A DNA stretch of 64,000 nt. Source: Sphingomonas sp. PP-F2F-A104-K0414. GTDB taxonomy: Bacteria; Pseudomonadota; Alphaproteobacteria; Sphingomonadales; Sphingomonadaceae. The DNA lies in the NCBI RefSeq assembly GCF_004340945.1, contig NZ_SLYD01000013.1, forward strand, positions 1 to 64,000, read 5' to 3'. The notes beneath the pieces were generated by a model. The model did no database searches. It saw only the letters and a program-made list of their open reading frames with translations, and had not been told where the DNA came from. Shown piece by piece: positions 50,192 to 58,786 of this stretch. Position 1 is the first letter of the stretch, and each line of letters begins with the position of its first letter. The translations under genes were made by a program, and so were the position numbers.

Positions 50192-50921
50192 CGGGTTCAC
50201 GGCGGGCTTCGCGTCGCGCCACACGACGACCGCGAATATCCTGGCCAGCGCGTTCGCACCGCCGTCCGGCTTTGCCGCCGCGGATATCCGCGAGCGCGCG
50301 ACGGTGCGTCCGGCTACCTTCGCGTCCCCGAACTTCACGACGGAGCCGAGCGCACCGAAGCATTTCAGCCCGGCGGACAAGGATGTGAACCCGACCGCCG
50401 GCTGGGATCCGCTCGATCCGGTCAGCGAGTCGTCGTTCATCGATCCGCTCGCCGACGCACATGCCGCCGGCTATGCAGAGGGTCTCGCCGCTGCGGCCGC
50501 GGCCGCACAGGAAACGGCTGCACGGGACGGCGCGCTGCTCGGCGATCTCGCCAGCGCGCTCGGCAACGACCGGATCGACCGCGACCGCGTTGCGGCGCAG
50601 CTCCGCCAGACGGTACTCTTCCTCGTGTCGAAGCTGGTCGGCGAAGTCGGCATCGCGCCCGACGTGCTCGCCGGTCGGATCGAGACTGCCGCCGAACTCC
50701 TGTCCGACTCCGCCGAATCCGCGCTGCTCCGCGTCCACCCGGAAGACGTCGCATTGCTCGAAGGCCGGTTGCCCAAATCGATCTTCGCCGCGGGCGATCC
50801 GGGCGTTGCACGCGGCAGCTTCGTGCTCGAAAGCGCATCGACCATCGTCGAGGACGGCCCTGAGCTCTGGCTCGACCAGTTGGCGCACGCGATCGACCGC
50901 GTGCCGGTGCCCAAATGCTGA
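50184..50921 (+). CDS. fliH: Flagellar assembly protein FliH
   Basis: FliH is the regulator of the FliI ATPase at the export gate. The 245-residue protein has an extended N-terminus of about 90 residues that is low in complexity, then ADAHAAGYAEGLAAAAAAAQETAARDGALL, a classic Ala/Glu-rich coiled region, and the conserved C-terminus ALLRVHPEDVALLEGRLP and VARGSFVLESASTIVEDGPELWLDQLAHAID. It starts within fliG and its stop overlaps fliI by 7 bases. Conservation is weaker than in other fli genes, as is usual. Confidence 0.87.
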   Translation: MSNGFTAGFASRHTTTANILASAFAPPSGFAAADIRERATVRPATFASPNFTTEPSAPKHFSPADKDVNPTAGWDPLDPVSESSFIDPLADAHAAGYAEGLAAAAAAAQETAARDGALLGDLASALGNDRIDRDRVAAQLRQTVLFLVSKLVGEVGIAPDVLAGRIETAAELLSDSAESALLRVHPEDVALLEGRLPKSIFAAGDPGVARGSFVLESASTIVEDGPELWLDQLAHAIDRVPVPKC

Positions 50922-52240
50922 ACCGCTTCACCGCCGATTATCTCGAAACCCTCTCCAACGCCGATTTCGTCGCCAAGCCAAAGGTCTCCGGTCGCCTAGC
51001 CTCGTTCGACGGGCTCCTGATGGAAGCGGTCGGACTGACATTGCCGGTCGGCACTGTCTGCCAAGTCGGCGAGGGCGCGGCGAGCGTCGAGGCCGAGGTC
51101 ATCGGCTTCCGCAACGGCCGCACCTTGATGATGAACCTCGGCGGCGCCGCCGCGCTCCTCCCGCGGGCGCCAGTCAAGCCTATCGGCGCGCCGGGCGAAG
51201 CCGAAGTCGGTGCGGCATTGCTCGGTCGCGTCGTCGACGGCGCCGGCAAGCCGATCGACGGGCTCGGCCCGATCCGCGGCGCCGGTCGCTGGCCGCTCGC
51301 CGGCAAACTCCAGTCGCCACTCGACCGTGGCCGCGTACTCGAACCGCTCGACGTCGGCGTTCGCGCGATCAACGGCCTGCTGACGATCGGCCAGGGCCAG
51401 CGCGTCGGCATCATGGCGGGCTCGGGCGTCGGCAAGTCGGTGCTGCTCGGCATGATCGTCCGTGCCGCGCAGGCCGACGTCATCGTCATCGGCCTGATCG
51501 GCGAGCGCTCACGCGAAGTCGCCGACTTTCTCGAAACCAAGGTTGCAGGCGCAGCGCGGAAACGTTCGGTCGTCGTCGCAGTCCCCGCCAACCACTCGCC
51601 GGTCCTTCGCATCCGCGGCGCGCTCCGCGCGCATGCGATCGCCGAATCCTTCCGCGACGAGGGCAAGAAGGTCCTGCTGATCATGGATTCGCTGACCCGC
51701 GTCGCGCATGCCGGCCGCGAGATCGGCCTCGCGCTCGGCGAACCCGCGTCCGCGCGCGGTTATCCCCCGAGTGCCATCGCGATGCTGCCGAACCTGATCG
51801 AGCGCGCCGGCGTCGACGTCCACACCGGCGGGTCGATCACCGCGATCTACACCGTGCTGGCGGACGGCGATGACGGCAACGACCCGGTGGTCGACTCGGC
51901 CCGCTCGATCCTCGACGGCCATATCGTCCTCAACCGCCAGCTCGCCGAGCGCGGCGTGTATCCGGCGATCGACATCGGCCCTTCGGTCAGCCGCGTCATG
52001 ACCGATATCGTCGACGCACCCCACGCCAAGGCTGCGCGGACCTTGCGTCGCCACCTCGCGACCTATGAGGAAAACCGCGATCTCGTGCTGATGGGCGCGT
52101 ATCGTCACGGCGCCGATCCAGCGATAGACGCGGCGATCGCCTGCCACCCGGCGGTCATGGAATATATCCGCCAGGATGCCGACGAGACCGTATCGCTGAA
52201 CGACGCCGTCGCCGAACTGACCGGCGTGTTCGGCGGCTGA
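50915..52240 (+). CDS. fliI: Flagellum-specific ATPase FliI
   Basis: FliI drives export of flagellar subunits through ATP hydrolysis. The 441-residue protein has the Walker A MAGSGVGKSVLLG (about residue 168) and Walker B KVLLIMDSLTRVAHAGREIGLALGEP (about 250), plus GAPGEAEVGAALLGRVVDGAGKPIDGLG and PPSAIAMLPNLIERAG, typical of the family. The C-terminal VRKNRDL-like EENRDLVLMGAYRHGADPAIDAAIA is intact. Its start overlaps fliH. Confidence 0.97.
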   Translation: MLNRFTADYLETLSNADFVAKPKVSGRLASFDGLLMEAVGLTLPVGTVCQVGEGAASVEAEVIGFRNGRTLMMNLGGAAALLPRAPVKPIGAPGEAEVGAALLGRVVDGAGKPIDGLGPIRGAGRWPLAGKLQSPLDRGRVLEPLDVGVRAINGLLTIGQGQRVGIMAGSGVGKSVLLGMIVRAAQADVIVIGLIGERSREVADFLETKVAGAARKRSVVVAVPANHSPVLRIRGALRAHAIAESFRDEGKKVLLIMDSLTRVAHAGREIGLALGEPASARGYPPSAIAMLPNLIERAGVDVHTGGSITAIYTVLADGDDGNDPVVDSARSILDGHIVLNRQLAERGVYPAIDIGPSVSRVMTDIVDAPHAKAARTLRRHLATYEENRDLVLMGAYRHGADPAIDAAIACHPAVMEYIRQDADETVSLNDAVAELTGVFGG

Positions 52241-52241
52241 G

Positions 52242-52664
52242 ATGGACAAGCGCGGCAAGACACTCGCCCGCATCCACCGCGTCCGCACGCTCCAGCTCGG
52301 GCTGACCCGCGCCGACGAAGCCCGCGCACACGACAAGTTCGCCAGCGAAAAACTCTTGTCCGGGCGTATCGCGCTGCTCGTCGAAGCGGTCGCGCCGGTC
52401 CACGAGACGCAGGTCGCGGTGTCGCTGGGCGCCGCCGCGCATTACCGCGAACGCCTGCAGAAATCCGCCGACGCCGCAGTCGAGCGCATGCAGGCGGCCG
52501 AACACCATGTCGACCGCGCCGCGGAAGCGACGCGCGCCGCCAAGCGCGATCAGACCGCGGTCGAGAAGCTGCTCGCACGCGCCGACGCCGATGCTGTGCT
52601 GAAGGCGATCCGCGCAATGGAGGAATCGCCCGCCTTCCGAAGGGTTCGGCACGATCCTTGCTGA
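52242..52664 (+). CDS. fliJ: Flagellar export protein FliJ
   Basis: FliJ is a small coiled-coil export component. This 140-residue protein is long-helical, rich in Arg, Ala and Glu (GKTLARIHRVRTLQLGLTRADEARAHDKFASEKLLS, AAHYRERLQKSADAAVERMQAAEHHVDRAAEATRAAKRDQTAVEKLL). Identity rests on its size and helical composition and its place directly after fliI, since FliJ sequences diverge strongly. It starts 1 base after fliI. Confidence 0.8.
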   Translation: MDKRGKTLARIHRVRTLQLGLTRADEARAHDKFASEKLLSGRIALLVEAVAPVHETQVAVSLGAAAHYRERLQKSADAAVERMQAAEHHVDRAAEATRAAKRDQTAVEKLLARADADAVLKAIRAMEESPAFRRVRHDPC

Positions 52665-52710
52665 GCGGGAGCCGAACGGCGCCATACCGCCACCCGAACG
52701 AGTATCCTGC

Positions 52711-54525
52711 ATGATCCAGACCGCGACTCTTTCTCCCATGCTGCCGGCCCAGGCGCGGTCGACGACCGTGCCAAATGGTCCGACGCCGGGCGATTTCGCG
52801 GGTTCCTTCGCGCAGGCGAACGACGACGCTGCCGCGGAGGGTGAGCCGACGACGCCGGCTCCGATCGTCGCGATCCCGGCGCCGTCGGCCGGCACGATCG
52901 TCCGGCAGGACGCCGCCGCGACCGGCAACACCTTGCCGACCCCGATCGTGACGGAGGCCGCACAGCCGATCGTCCCGGCGATCGTCACCCTCCTCGCCGA
53001 ACCGCTTGCGGCAGGTCTGCGCCCGACATCGCCAACGCTCGTACAGCCAATAATCCCGGCAACTCCGGAGCCCGCGACGCCTGACATCGTCAAACGCACC
53101 ATCGCCCCGCGTCCGAGCCCCAGTGCGGCGCGTCCCGCGGCGTTCGCGATCGCGCCCCGCGGCGGCAAGGCCAAGAACGACACCCCGACGACCCCGTCGG
53201 ACGACACCGCCGACGCGACACTCGCCGATCAACCGGCCCTCCCCGATCAGCCCATGATCGCGCAGCCCACGCTCGCTCCTCCCCTTGCGCAGGCAAACCC
53301 GGACATCCCGCTCGTCGCGTCCCCCGCACCTTCGCCGCCCCCCGAAGCCGCCAAGATGATCGTGGCCGAGAACGCCGTCGCCCCCGCCGGATCGGCGATT
53401 GTTGGCGCGAAACCCAGCGCTACCGGTGCGGCAGACGCAAAGCCTCTCGTGGCGGCGGAACCGGACCTCACGACCTCGATCACCCCGGCCCCCCGGCAAT
53501 CCCGCAGCGCGACGAAGCTCGCACAGGCCGAACGGGCTGTGCCAACAGCGATTCCCGTCGCGCCACCCGCACTTCTGCAAAATCCGATCGCGCTACGCCC
53601 AGTCGCACAGCCCAGCGCCCTACCCGTCGCCACAGCCTCGCCGCAACCTGCGGTGGGAGTCGTCGACCGTAGCCAGATCTCTCCGCGAGAGGTCACGCCG
53701 GTCGCCCTGACGCCCGCCACCCCGGTCATCACCACGCCCGTCGCGGCTCCGCCGTTGCAGATCGTGGCGCTAGCGGGGACCGTGCCCGTCGCACCACAAA
53801 TCTCGAGCGTGAGTCCCCCACTTGGTCTTGCGAGCGAACCCGGTTCGACCGCGCAATCGTCGCTGCCAGCACCAGACGCCGACACCGCGCCGGCCACGCC
53901 GCGCTGGGTCGCGACCGACGCGACGACCCCGGTGGCGCTAACGCTCGCGCAGCCTGCCGCGATCCAGCCGCAACCGGGCACCGTCGCGTCCGCCAGCCAG
54001 GTATTCGGCGCCGCGATCCAGGCCGCCACCAAGGCGCGCGACGAGCGCGACACGCCCGATCCGACCGCGCCATCGGTCGCCGCCGGAGCGCCCATATCGG
54101 CGCCTGCGATCAAGACCGCCGAAGCGCAACGGGCCCCGCTCGACATGCGGCAGGAGCGCTGGCCTCACGCGATGATCGAGCGCATCGAGATCCTGCGCGA
54201 CGCCGCCGAAGCGACCGATACGCGAATCCGCCTGGTCCCCGACGCGCTCGGCGCGATCAACGTCTCGATGCGCAAGGATGGCGACACCGTCCACGTCCAT
54301 TTCAACGCCGAGCAGGTCGCGACCCGGACGCTGCTGGCCGACGCGCAGCCGCGCCTCGCCGAACTGGCCGAAGCACGCGGACTTAAGCTTGGCCAAGGCG
54401 CGCTCGGTGACGGCAATGCCGGCTCCAGCCAGCAGCGCGCACCCGCCCCATCACAGATTCCGAATCGTACGACGACGACGGCCGCGATGATCGCGGACGC
54501 TGCCGAAGACACCCGAATCGCTTGA
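52711..54525 (+). CDS. fliK: Flagellar hook-length control protein FliK
   Basis: FliK measures hook length and triggers the switch from hook to filament export. The 604-residue protein is Pro/Ala/Thr-rich throughout (a typical FliK ruler region). Its C-terminal globular part, MRQERWPHAMIERIEILRDAAEATDTRIRLVPDALGAINVSMRKDGDTVHVHFNAEQVATRTLLADAQPRLAELAEARGLKLGQ (about 470-560), is the conserved Flg_hook domain. The N-terminal two-thirds have no conserved motif. Identity is inferred from this domain plus position. Confidence 0.92.
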   Translation: MIQTATLSPMLPAQARSTTVPNGPTPGDFAGSFAQANDDAAAEGEPTTPAPIVAIPAPSAGTIVRQDAAATGNTLPTPIVTEAAQPIVPAIVTLLAEPLAAGLRPTSPTLVQPIIPATPEPATPDIVKRTIAPRPSPSAARPAAFAIAPRGGKAKNDTPTTPSDDTADATLADQPALPDQPMIAQPTLAPPLAQANPDIPLVASPAPSPPPEAAKMIVAENAVAPAGSAIVGAKPSATGAADAKPLVAAEPDLTTSITPAPRQSRSATKLAQAERAVPTAIPVAPPALLQNPIALRPVAQPSALPVATASPQPAVGVVDRSQISPREVTPVALTPATPVITTPVAAPPLQIVALAGTVPVAPQISSVSPPLGLASEPGSTAQSSLPAPDADTAPATPRWVATDATTPVALTLAQPAAIQPQPGTVASASQVFGAAIQAATKARDERDTPDPTAPSVAAGAPISAPAIKTAEAQRAPLDMRQERWPHAMIERIEILRDAAEATDTRIRLVPDALGAINVSMRKDGDTVHVHFNAEQVATRTLLADAQPRLAELAEARGLKLGQGALGDGNAGSSQQRAPAPSQIPNRTTTTAAMIADAAEDTRIA

Positions 54526-54541
54526 CCCGAAGGACCCTGAC

Positions 54542-55171
54542 ATGAGCGACAAAAAAGAAACTTCAGACGCCGCCCCGAAGAAGAAGGGCAAGATGAAGAC
54601 GATCCTGATCGGCGGCGTTGCGCTGCTGGTACTGGTCGGCGGGGGCGTCGGCGCGGGTGTCTATGCGTCGAACGCCGGGTTGCTTGGTGGCGGCCATGCC
54701 GAAGTCGACGACGGCAAGCCTAAGCTGGTTCCCAAGAGCGAGCAGAAGCATGCCGGTGAGGGTGGCGAAGAGGGCGGTGGTCATGGCGGCGGCGAGGAGG
54801 CCGCGCCTGAAAACCACGGGATGAAGCCGCCCGCGGGCGAGGGCGGCGACAAATACGCGTCGACCTATTACCCGATGGAGAAGGAGTTCACCTCGAATCT
54901 CCAGGACTCAGCGCACTTCGTCCAGGTCGGGATCGCGGTCGCCACGCCGTATGACGATACGGTCATCACCAACCTCAAGACCAACGATATCGCGGTCCGG
55001 TCTGCGATCCTGATGGCACTCGGCGACACCACCGAGGAGCAGGTGATGAGCAGCGACGGCAAGCGCCAGTTGCAGGTCCGGCTGGCGAAAGCGATCAACG
55101 ATACGCTCAAGCAGAAGGAAGGCTTTGGCGGGATCGGTAACGTTTACTTTACCAGTTTCGTTGTTCAGTGA
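54542..55171 (+). CDS. fliL: Flagellar basal body-associated protein FliL
   Basis: FliL supports the stator near the rod. The 209-residue protein has one TM (KTILIGGVALLVLVGGGVGAGVYAS, about residues 20-45), then a Gly/His/Glu-rich linker (AEVDDGKPKLVP, GEGGEEGGGHGGGEEAAPENHG, about 55-100). The periplasmic domain YYPMEKEFTSNLQDSAHFVQVGIAVATPYDDTVI and LRLAKAINDTLKQKEGFGGIGNVYFTSFVVQ is the conserved FliL part. The long His-rich linker is unusual for the family. Confidence 0.93.
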   Translation: MSDKKETSDAAPKKKGKMKTILIGGVALLVLVGGGVGAGVYASNAGLLGGGHAEVDDGKPKLVPKSEQKHAGEGGEEGGGHGGGEEAAPENHGMKPPAGEGGDKYASTYYPMEKEFTSNLQDSAHFVQVGIAVATPYDDTVITNLKTNDIAVRSAILMALGDTTEEQVMSSDGKRQLQVRLAKAINDTLKQKEGFGGIGNVYFTSFVVQ

Positions 55172-55174
55172 GGC

Positions 55175-56137
55175 ATGGTTAACGAGGCCCCAGCAAAGAC
55201 ACGCGAGCGACGCGACCGGGACCGCTCCAGCGCGCCCAAGGACGGCGTGCTGCATCAGGGTGTGCTTGGCGGGGCCAAGCTCAATCCGTTCGGCGACCTG
55301 CATTCGTTGCAGCATCTCTCGGCACGGTTCGCACGCGGTTTGCGCGGCGTGTTCGAGCCGTTGCTGCGCCAGGAGGTCCGCTGCTGGGCCGAGCCTTTGG
55401 TGGTCCAGCGCTTCACCGATTACCGTGCCGAGCGCAGCGATGCGCTGACCGCGTGGCTGCCGCTGATCATGACTCCGGGGATGGCGCAGGCGCTGTGCAT
55501 CATGGACGGCAAGTTCGTGCTCGAGATGCTCGACATGTTCTTCGGCGGCACCGGTGCCGCGCCGCACACGCTGCCGACCGAGTTCTCGCCCGCCGCCGAA
55601 GCGATGGTCGCGCGGATCGGCCAGATGATCGCCGCGCCGCTGAAGACCGCGTGGGAGCCGATGGCGCGGTTCGACTTCCTGCCGACCCGCGTCGAGGTGA
55701 ACCCGGCGATGATCGCCGATCTCGACGGCGAGGACGCGATGATCGTCACGCGCTTCGGGATCGCCGCAGGCGCCGCCAAGCCGGTGTTCCTCGACCTCGT
55801 CTACCCAGTCTCAGCGCTGAAGCCGCATGCGCCGTCGCTGACCGCCAAGGTCGTCGGCAAGTCGGCCGAGCCCGATCCGGCCTGGCGCAACGAGCTGACG
55901 CGCGCGGCCATGAACGTGCGCTTCCCGATCCGCTCGGTGCTCGCCGAGCCGGTCGTCAAGCTGACGATGCTGATGGACCTGAAGCCCGGCGACGTGATCC
56001 CGATCACCATCTCGGGCGACGTGCCGGTGATGGTCGGCAACAACCGCCTCGGCTGCGGCACGGTCGGCACATCGAACGGCTTCGCCGCCATCCAGCTCAC
56101 CTCGATTACCCGTTTCGACGAAGGATTTGCAGCATGA
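55175..56137 (+). CDS. fliM: Flagellar motor switch protein FliM
   Basis: FliM forms the main part of the C-ring and binds CheY-P. The 320-residue protein has the middle domain FARGLRGVFEPLLRQEVRC, the LEMLDMFFGGTGAAPHTLPTEFSPAAEAMVARIGQMIAAPL region (about 105-145), and the SpoA-like C-terminal domain ending ISGDVPVMVGNNRLGCGTVGTSNGFAAIQLTSI. The N-terminal CheY-binding LSQ-type motif is not obvious. It starts 3 bases after fliL and overlaps fliN (ATGA). Confidence 0.95.
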   Translation: MVNEAPAKTRERRDRDRSSAPKDGVLHQGVLGGAKLNPFGDLHSLQHLSARFARGLRGVFEPLLRQEVRCWAEPLVVQRFTDYRAERSDALTAWLPLIMTPGMAQALCIMDGKFVLEMLDMFFGGTGAAPHTLPTEFSPAAEAMVARIGQMIAAPLKTAWEPMARFDFLPTRVEVNPAMIADLDGEDAMIVTRFGIAAGAAKPVFLDLVYPVSALKPHAPSLTAKVVGKSAEPDPAWRNELTRAAMNVRFPIRSVLAEPVVKLTMLMDLKPGDVIPITISGDVPVMVGNNRLGCGTVGTSNGFAAIQLTSITRFDEGFAA

Positions 56138-56424
56138 ACGACATGACCGGAGGCTTCCCCGTAGATGCTGCCGTCGCCGCCAATTTCCGGCTGCTCCAAG
56201 ATGTCGACGTCAAGCTGACCGTCGAGATCGGCTCGACCAGCCTGACGCTCCGCGAACTGCTCGCGCTCGGCGAATCCAGCGTGATCGAACTCGATCGCCA
56301 GGCCAACGAACTGCTCGACGTGTTCGTCAACGGCACGCTGATCGGGCGCGGCGAAGTCGTCACGGTCGGCGAACGCTTCGGCGTCCGGATGACCGAGCTC
56401 GTCAGCCCCGATAAGCGCGGCTGA
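56134..56424 (+). CDS. fliN: Flagellar motor switch protein FliN
   Basis: FliN is the small C-ring subunit. The 96-residue protein starts at ATG 56134, overlapping the fliM stop, and contains the SpoA domain: LLQDVDVKLTVEIGSTSLTLRELLALGESSVIELDRQANELLDVFVNGTLIGRGEVVTVGERFGVRMTELVSP. This length is minimal but typical of short FliN. Confidence 0.95.
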   Translation: MNDMTGGFPVDAAVAANFRLLQDVDVKLTVEIGSTSLTLRELLALGESSVIELDRQANELLDVFVNGTLIGRGEVVTVGERFGVRMTELVSPDKRG

Positions 56425-56430
56425 TCTGAG

Positions 56431-56685
56431 ATGCTCTGGACCTATATCCTCAAGCTCGTGATCCTGCTGCCACTCGTGTGCGGCCTGATGTTCGGCTGCC
56501 TGTACCTGTGGCGCAAGTTCGAGAGCCGGATCCCGGGCAAGCCCTCGACGCGGCTGATCGGCGTCAAGGAAACGATGATGATCTCGCCAGGCCTGCGTCT
56601 CGCGGTGATCGATTTCGAGGGCCGCCGGCTGCTCGTCTCGGTCGGTCGCGGCGGCGTGCACCTGATCGACAAGGTCGACGCATGA
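56431..56685 (+). CDS. fliO: Flagellar biosynthetic protein FliO
   Basis: FliO stabilises FliP in the export gate. This 84-residue protein has one TM (LWTYILKLVILLPLVCGLMFGCLYLWRKF) followed by the conserved FliO tail GVKETMMISPGLRLAVIDFEGRRLLVSVGRGGVHLIDKVD. The stop overlaps the fliP ATG (ATGA). Confidence 0.9.
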   Translation: MLWTYILKLVILLPLVCGLMFGCLYLWRKFESRIPGKPSTRLIGVKETMMISPGLRLAVIDFEGRRLLVSVGRGGVHLIDKVDA

Positions 56686-57596
56686 GCGCGGTCGCTCGTC
56701 CGACGGTGACGCGGAAAGGCTCGGGCCCTGCCCTGTTCGCCGCATCCTCCGCCAAACCGTTTTCCCGCGTACGCGGGAATCCAAGAGCCAAGCGCGCGAA
56801 CGCGTGGCTGTGGATAGGCCTCGCGGTTCTCTTGGCCCTGTTCCTCGCAATGCCCGCCTTCGCGCAGGGCGTCCCCGCCCCAACCAACCCCGCCGTCGGC
56901 GACGCGGTCGATCGCGCGCTCGGCCAGCTTGGTGGCCAGGCCGCGGGCAATACCGGCCAGAGCGGCTCGCTCTCGCTCTCGCTGCAAGTCCTCATCATCA
57001 TGGGGTTGCTCACGGTCCTGCCGGGCATCCTGCTGATGATGACCAGCTTCACGCGGATCATCATCGTGCTCGCGATCCTGCGCCAGGCGCTCGGGCTCCA
57101 GCAGACGCCGCCGAACCAGGTGCTGCTCGGGCTGTCGCTGTTCCTGTCCTTCTTCATCATGGCGCCGACGATCAGCCAGATCAACACGACCGCGATCCAG
57201 CCGTATGCCGCCGGGCAGCTCGCCGGCACGCAGATGATCACGACGGCGGGCGTCCCGCTGCACGCGTTCATGGTCAAGCAGACGCGGATCAAGGACGTCA
57301 CGATGTTCGCGCAGATCGCGAAATCCGGCCCCTATGCGACGCCGACCGACATCCCGTTCTCGGTACTGCTCCCCGCGTTCGTCACGTCCGAGCTGAAGAC
57401 CGCGTTCCAGATCGGCTTCCTGATTTTCCTGCCGTTCATCGTCATCGATCTCGTCGTCGCGACCGTGCTGATGTCGCTCGGCATGGCGATGCTCAGCCCG
57501 ACGATCATCTCCATGCCGTTCAAGCTGCTGCTGTTCGTGCTGGTCGACGGCTGGGCGCTGACGATGGGCAGCCTCGCCAACTCGTTCGCGACCTGA
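56682..57596 (+). CDS. fliP: Flagellar biosynthetic protein FliP, with a repeat-encoded N-terminal extension
   Basis: FliP forms the export gate core with FliQ and FliR. The family sequence starts with ANAWLWIGLAVLLALFLAMPAFAQG (a signal-like segment), then LSLQVLIIMGLLTVLPGILLMMTSFTRIIIVLAILRQALGLQQTPPNQVLLGLSLFLSFFIMAPT, and ends with PTIISMPFKLLLFVLVDGWALTMGSLANSF. The protein (304 residues) has about 40 extra residues before this, RPTVTRKGSGPALFAASSAKPFSRVRGNPRA, which includes an 18-bp family D palindrome (56762-56779). The start overlaps fliO. The first 40 residues may be removed or disrupt export. Confidence 0.94.
   Translation: MSAVARPTVTRKGSGPALFAASSAKPFSRVRGNPRAKRANAWLWIGLAVLLALFLAMPAFAQGVPAPTNPAVGDAVDRALGQLGGQAAGNTGQSGSLSLSLQVLIIMGLLTVLPGILLMMTSFTRIIIVLAILRQALGLQQTPPNQVLLGLSLFLSFFIMAPTISQINTTAIQPYAAGQLAGTQMITTAGVPLHAFMVKQTRIKDVTMFAQIAKSGPYATPTDIPFSVLLPAFVTSELKTAFQIGFLIFLPFIVIDLVVATVLMSLGMAMLSPTIISMPFKLLLFVLVDGWALTMGSLANSFAT
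56762..56779. repeat. Single family D palindrome inside fliP
   Basis: TTCCCGCGTACGCGGGAA is a perfect 18-bp palindrome embedded in the fliP frame, close in sequence to arms of the family D elements at 24935-24990 and 28658-28740. It is followed by AATCCAAGAG, as in related alphaproteobacterial repeats. No second arm is present. Confidence 0.75.
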
Positions 57597-57600
57597 GAGC

Positions 57601-57870
57601 ATGGACGCGCAATATTTCCTGACCGTCGCCAATCAGACGATGTGGGTGCTGGCGCTCGCCAGTGCGCCGATCCTGATCCCGGCGCTGCTGGCTGGGCTGA
57701 TCCTCGGGATGATCCAGGCGGCGACCTCGATCAACGAGCAGACGCTGTCGTTCGTGCCGAAGCTGGTCGTGGTCGCGGTGTCGATCCTGATCTTCGGGAG
57801 CCTGATTTTAGGGCTGCTCAGCGATTTCACGATCGGGATTTTCGAGCGCATTCCGGATCTGGTAAAATGA
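57601..57870 (+). CDS. fliQ: Flagellar biosynthetic protein FliQ
   Basis: FliQ is a small export gate subunit. The 89-residue protein has two TM segments (TMWVLALASAPILIPALLAGLILGMIQAATSINEQTLSFVPKLVVVAVSILIFGSLILGLLSDF) that match FliQ closely, including the inner QAATSINEQTLSFVPKL loop. It starts 4 bases after fliP. Between it and fliR lies a family A palindromic element. Confidence 0.96.
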   Translation: MDAQYFLTVANQTMWVLALASAPILIPALLAGLILGMIQAATSINEQTLSFVPKLVVVAVSILIFGSLILGLLSDFTIGIFERIPDLVK

Positions 57871-57881
57871 GCGCACTTTCT

Positions 57882-57990
57882 GCTCCCCTTCCGCTAGCGG
57901 GAGGGGTCGGGGGAGGGGCGTGCCTCACCAGCCGGTCGCCAGTACGTACGTCGCGCCCTCCCCTGACCCCTCCCGCAAGCTGGAGGGGAA
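57882..57990. repeat. Family A palindromic element between fliQ and fliR
   Basis: Arms CTCCCCTTCCGCTAGCGGGAGGGG and CCCCTCCCGCAAGCTGGAGGGG are inverted; the centre includes CGCCAGTACGTACGTCGCG, also in recF. The right arm provides TGGAGGGGAA just before the fliR ATG at 57998. It interrupts an otherwise tightly packed operon. Confidence 0.9.
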
Positions 57991-57997
57991 CTTACTG

Positions 57998-58771
57998 ATG
58001 TTGGGCTTCGGCCTCTCGATCGAGCCGCAGCTTTGGGCGCTCGTGTTCGTGATGATCCGCATCGGCGCGACGTTCATCGCCGCACCCGTGTTTGGGTCCG
58101 TGTCGGTGCCGCTCACCGTGCGCGTCACCTTGTCGGGCGCGATAGGGTTCCTCGTCCTCGCGGCGCACCCGATCGTCCCGCCGCAGAACATCTTCGCGGT
58201 CACCACGATCCTTTCCGCGGCCGCCGAAGCGCTGGTCGGGCTCGCGCTCGGCTTCGTCCTCCAGATCGCGTTCGCCGCGCCGATGATCGCGGCCGAAGTG
58301 ATCGGCGGCGCGATGGGGCTCGGTTTCGCATCCTCGATCGACCCTCAGAACGGCAAGTCCAGCCCTGCGCTCGGCCAGTTCTTCTCGATCATGCTGACGC
58401 TGCTGTTCCTGTCGGTCGACGGCCACCTGATCCTGATCGACCTGCTGGTGAAGAGCTACGACGTGCTCCCCCCCGGTGCCGCGTGGATCGGCGTCGAGCG
58501 ACTGAAGGCGATCGCGTTTTTCGGGGGTTACGCGTTCCTCGCCGGGCTGTTGCTCGCGCTGCCGGTCGGTTTCCTGCTGCTCTGCCTCAACATCGTCGTC
58601 GGCATGCTGAGTCGCGCTGCGCCCTCGCTAAACCTGTTCGCGGTCGGCCTCCCCGCCAGCCTCGCGGTCGGCGTCGTCACGCTCGCGATCGCGTTCCCCA
58701 CGATGGGCGACTACATGCTCGTGATCGTCCGCGAAGGCCTCGCCGCCACCGAAAACCTGGTGCTCGGCTGA
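57998..58771 (+). CDS. fliR: Flagellar biosynthetic protein FliR
   Basis: FliR is an export gate component. The 257-residue protein has five to six TM segments and the family sequence FVMIRIGATFIAAPVFGSVSVPLTVRVTLSGAIGFL plus GLALGFVLQIAFAAPMIAAEVIGGAMGLGFASSIDPQNGKSSPALGQFFSIMLTLLFLSVDGHLILIDLL. I choose ATG 57998, whose ribosome binding site GGAGGGG (57982-57988) is contributed by the family A element; a longer frame would extend into that element. It precedes flhB closely. Confidence 0.95.
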   Translation: MLGFGLSIEPQLWALVFVMIRIGATFIAAPVFGSVSVPLTVRVTLSGAIGFLVLAAHPIVPPQNIFAVTTILSAAAEALVGLALGFVLQIAFAAPMIAAEVIGGAMGLGFASSIDPQNGKSSPALGQFFSIMLTLLFLSVDGHLILIDLLVKSYDVLPPGAAWIGVERLKAIAFFGGYAFLAGLLLALPVGFLLLCLNIVVGMLSRAAPSLNLFAVGLPASLAVGVVTLAIAFPTMGDYMLVIVREGLAATENLVLG

Positions 58772-58786
58772 TGTCCGAGGATGCCC

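Noticed and set aside
55175..55182. A TTAACCAT-type CtrA half-site in the fliL-fliM junction
   Set aside because: It is simply the fliM start codons ATG GTT AAC read on the other strand, with no second half-site at the right spacing.
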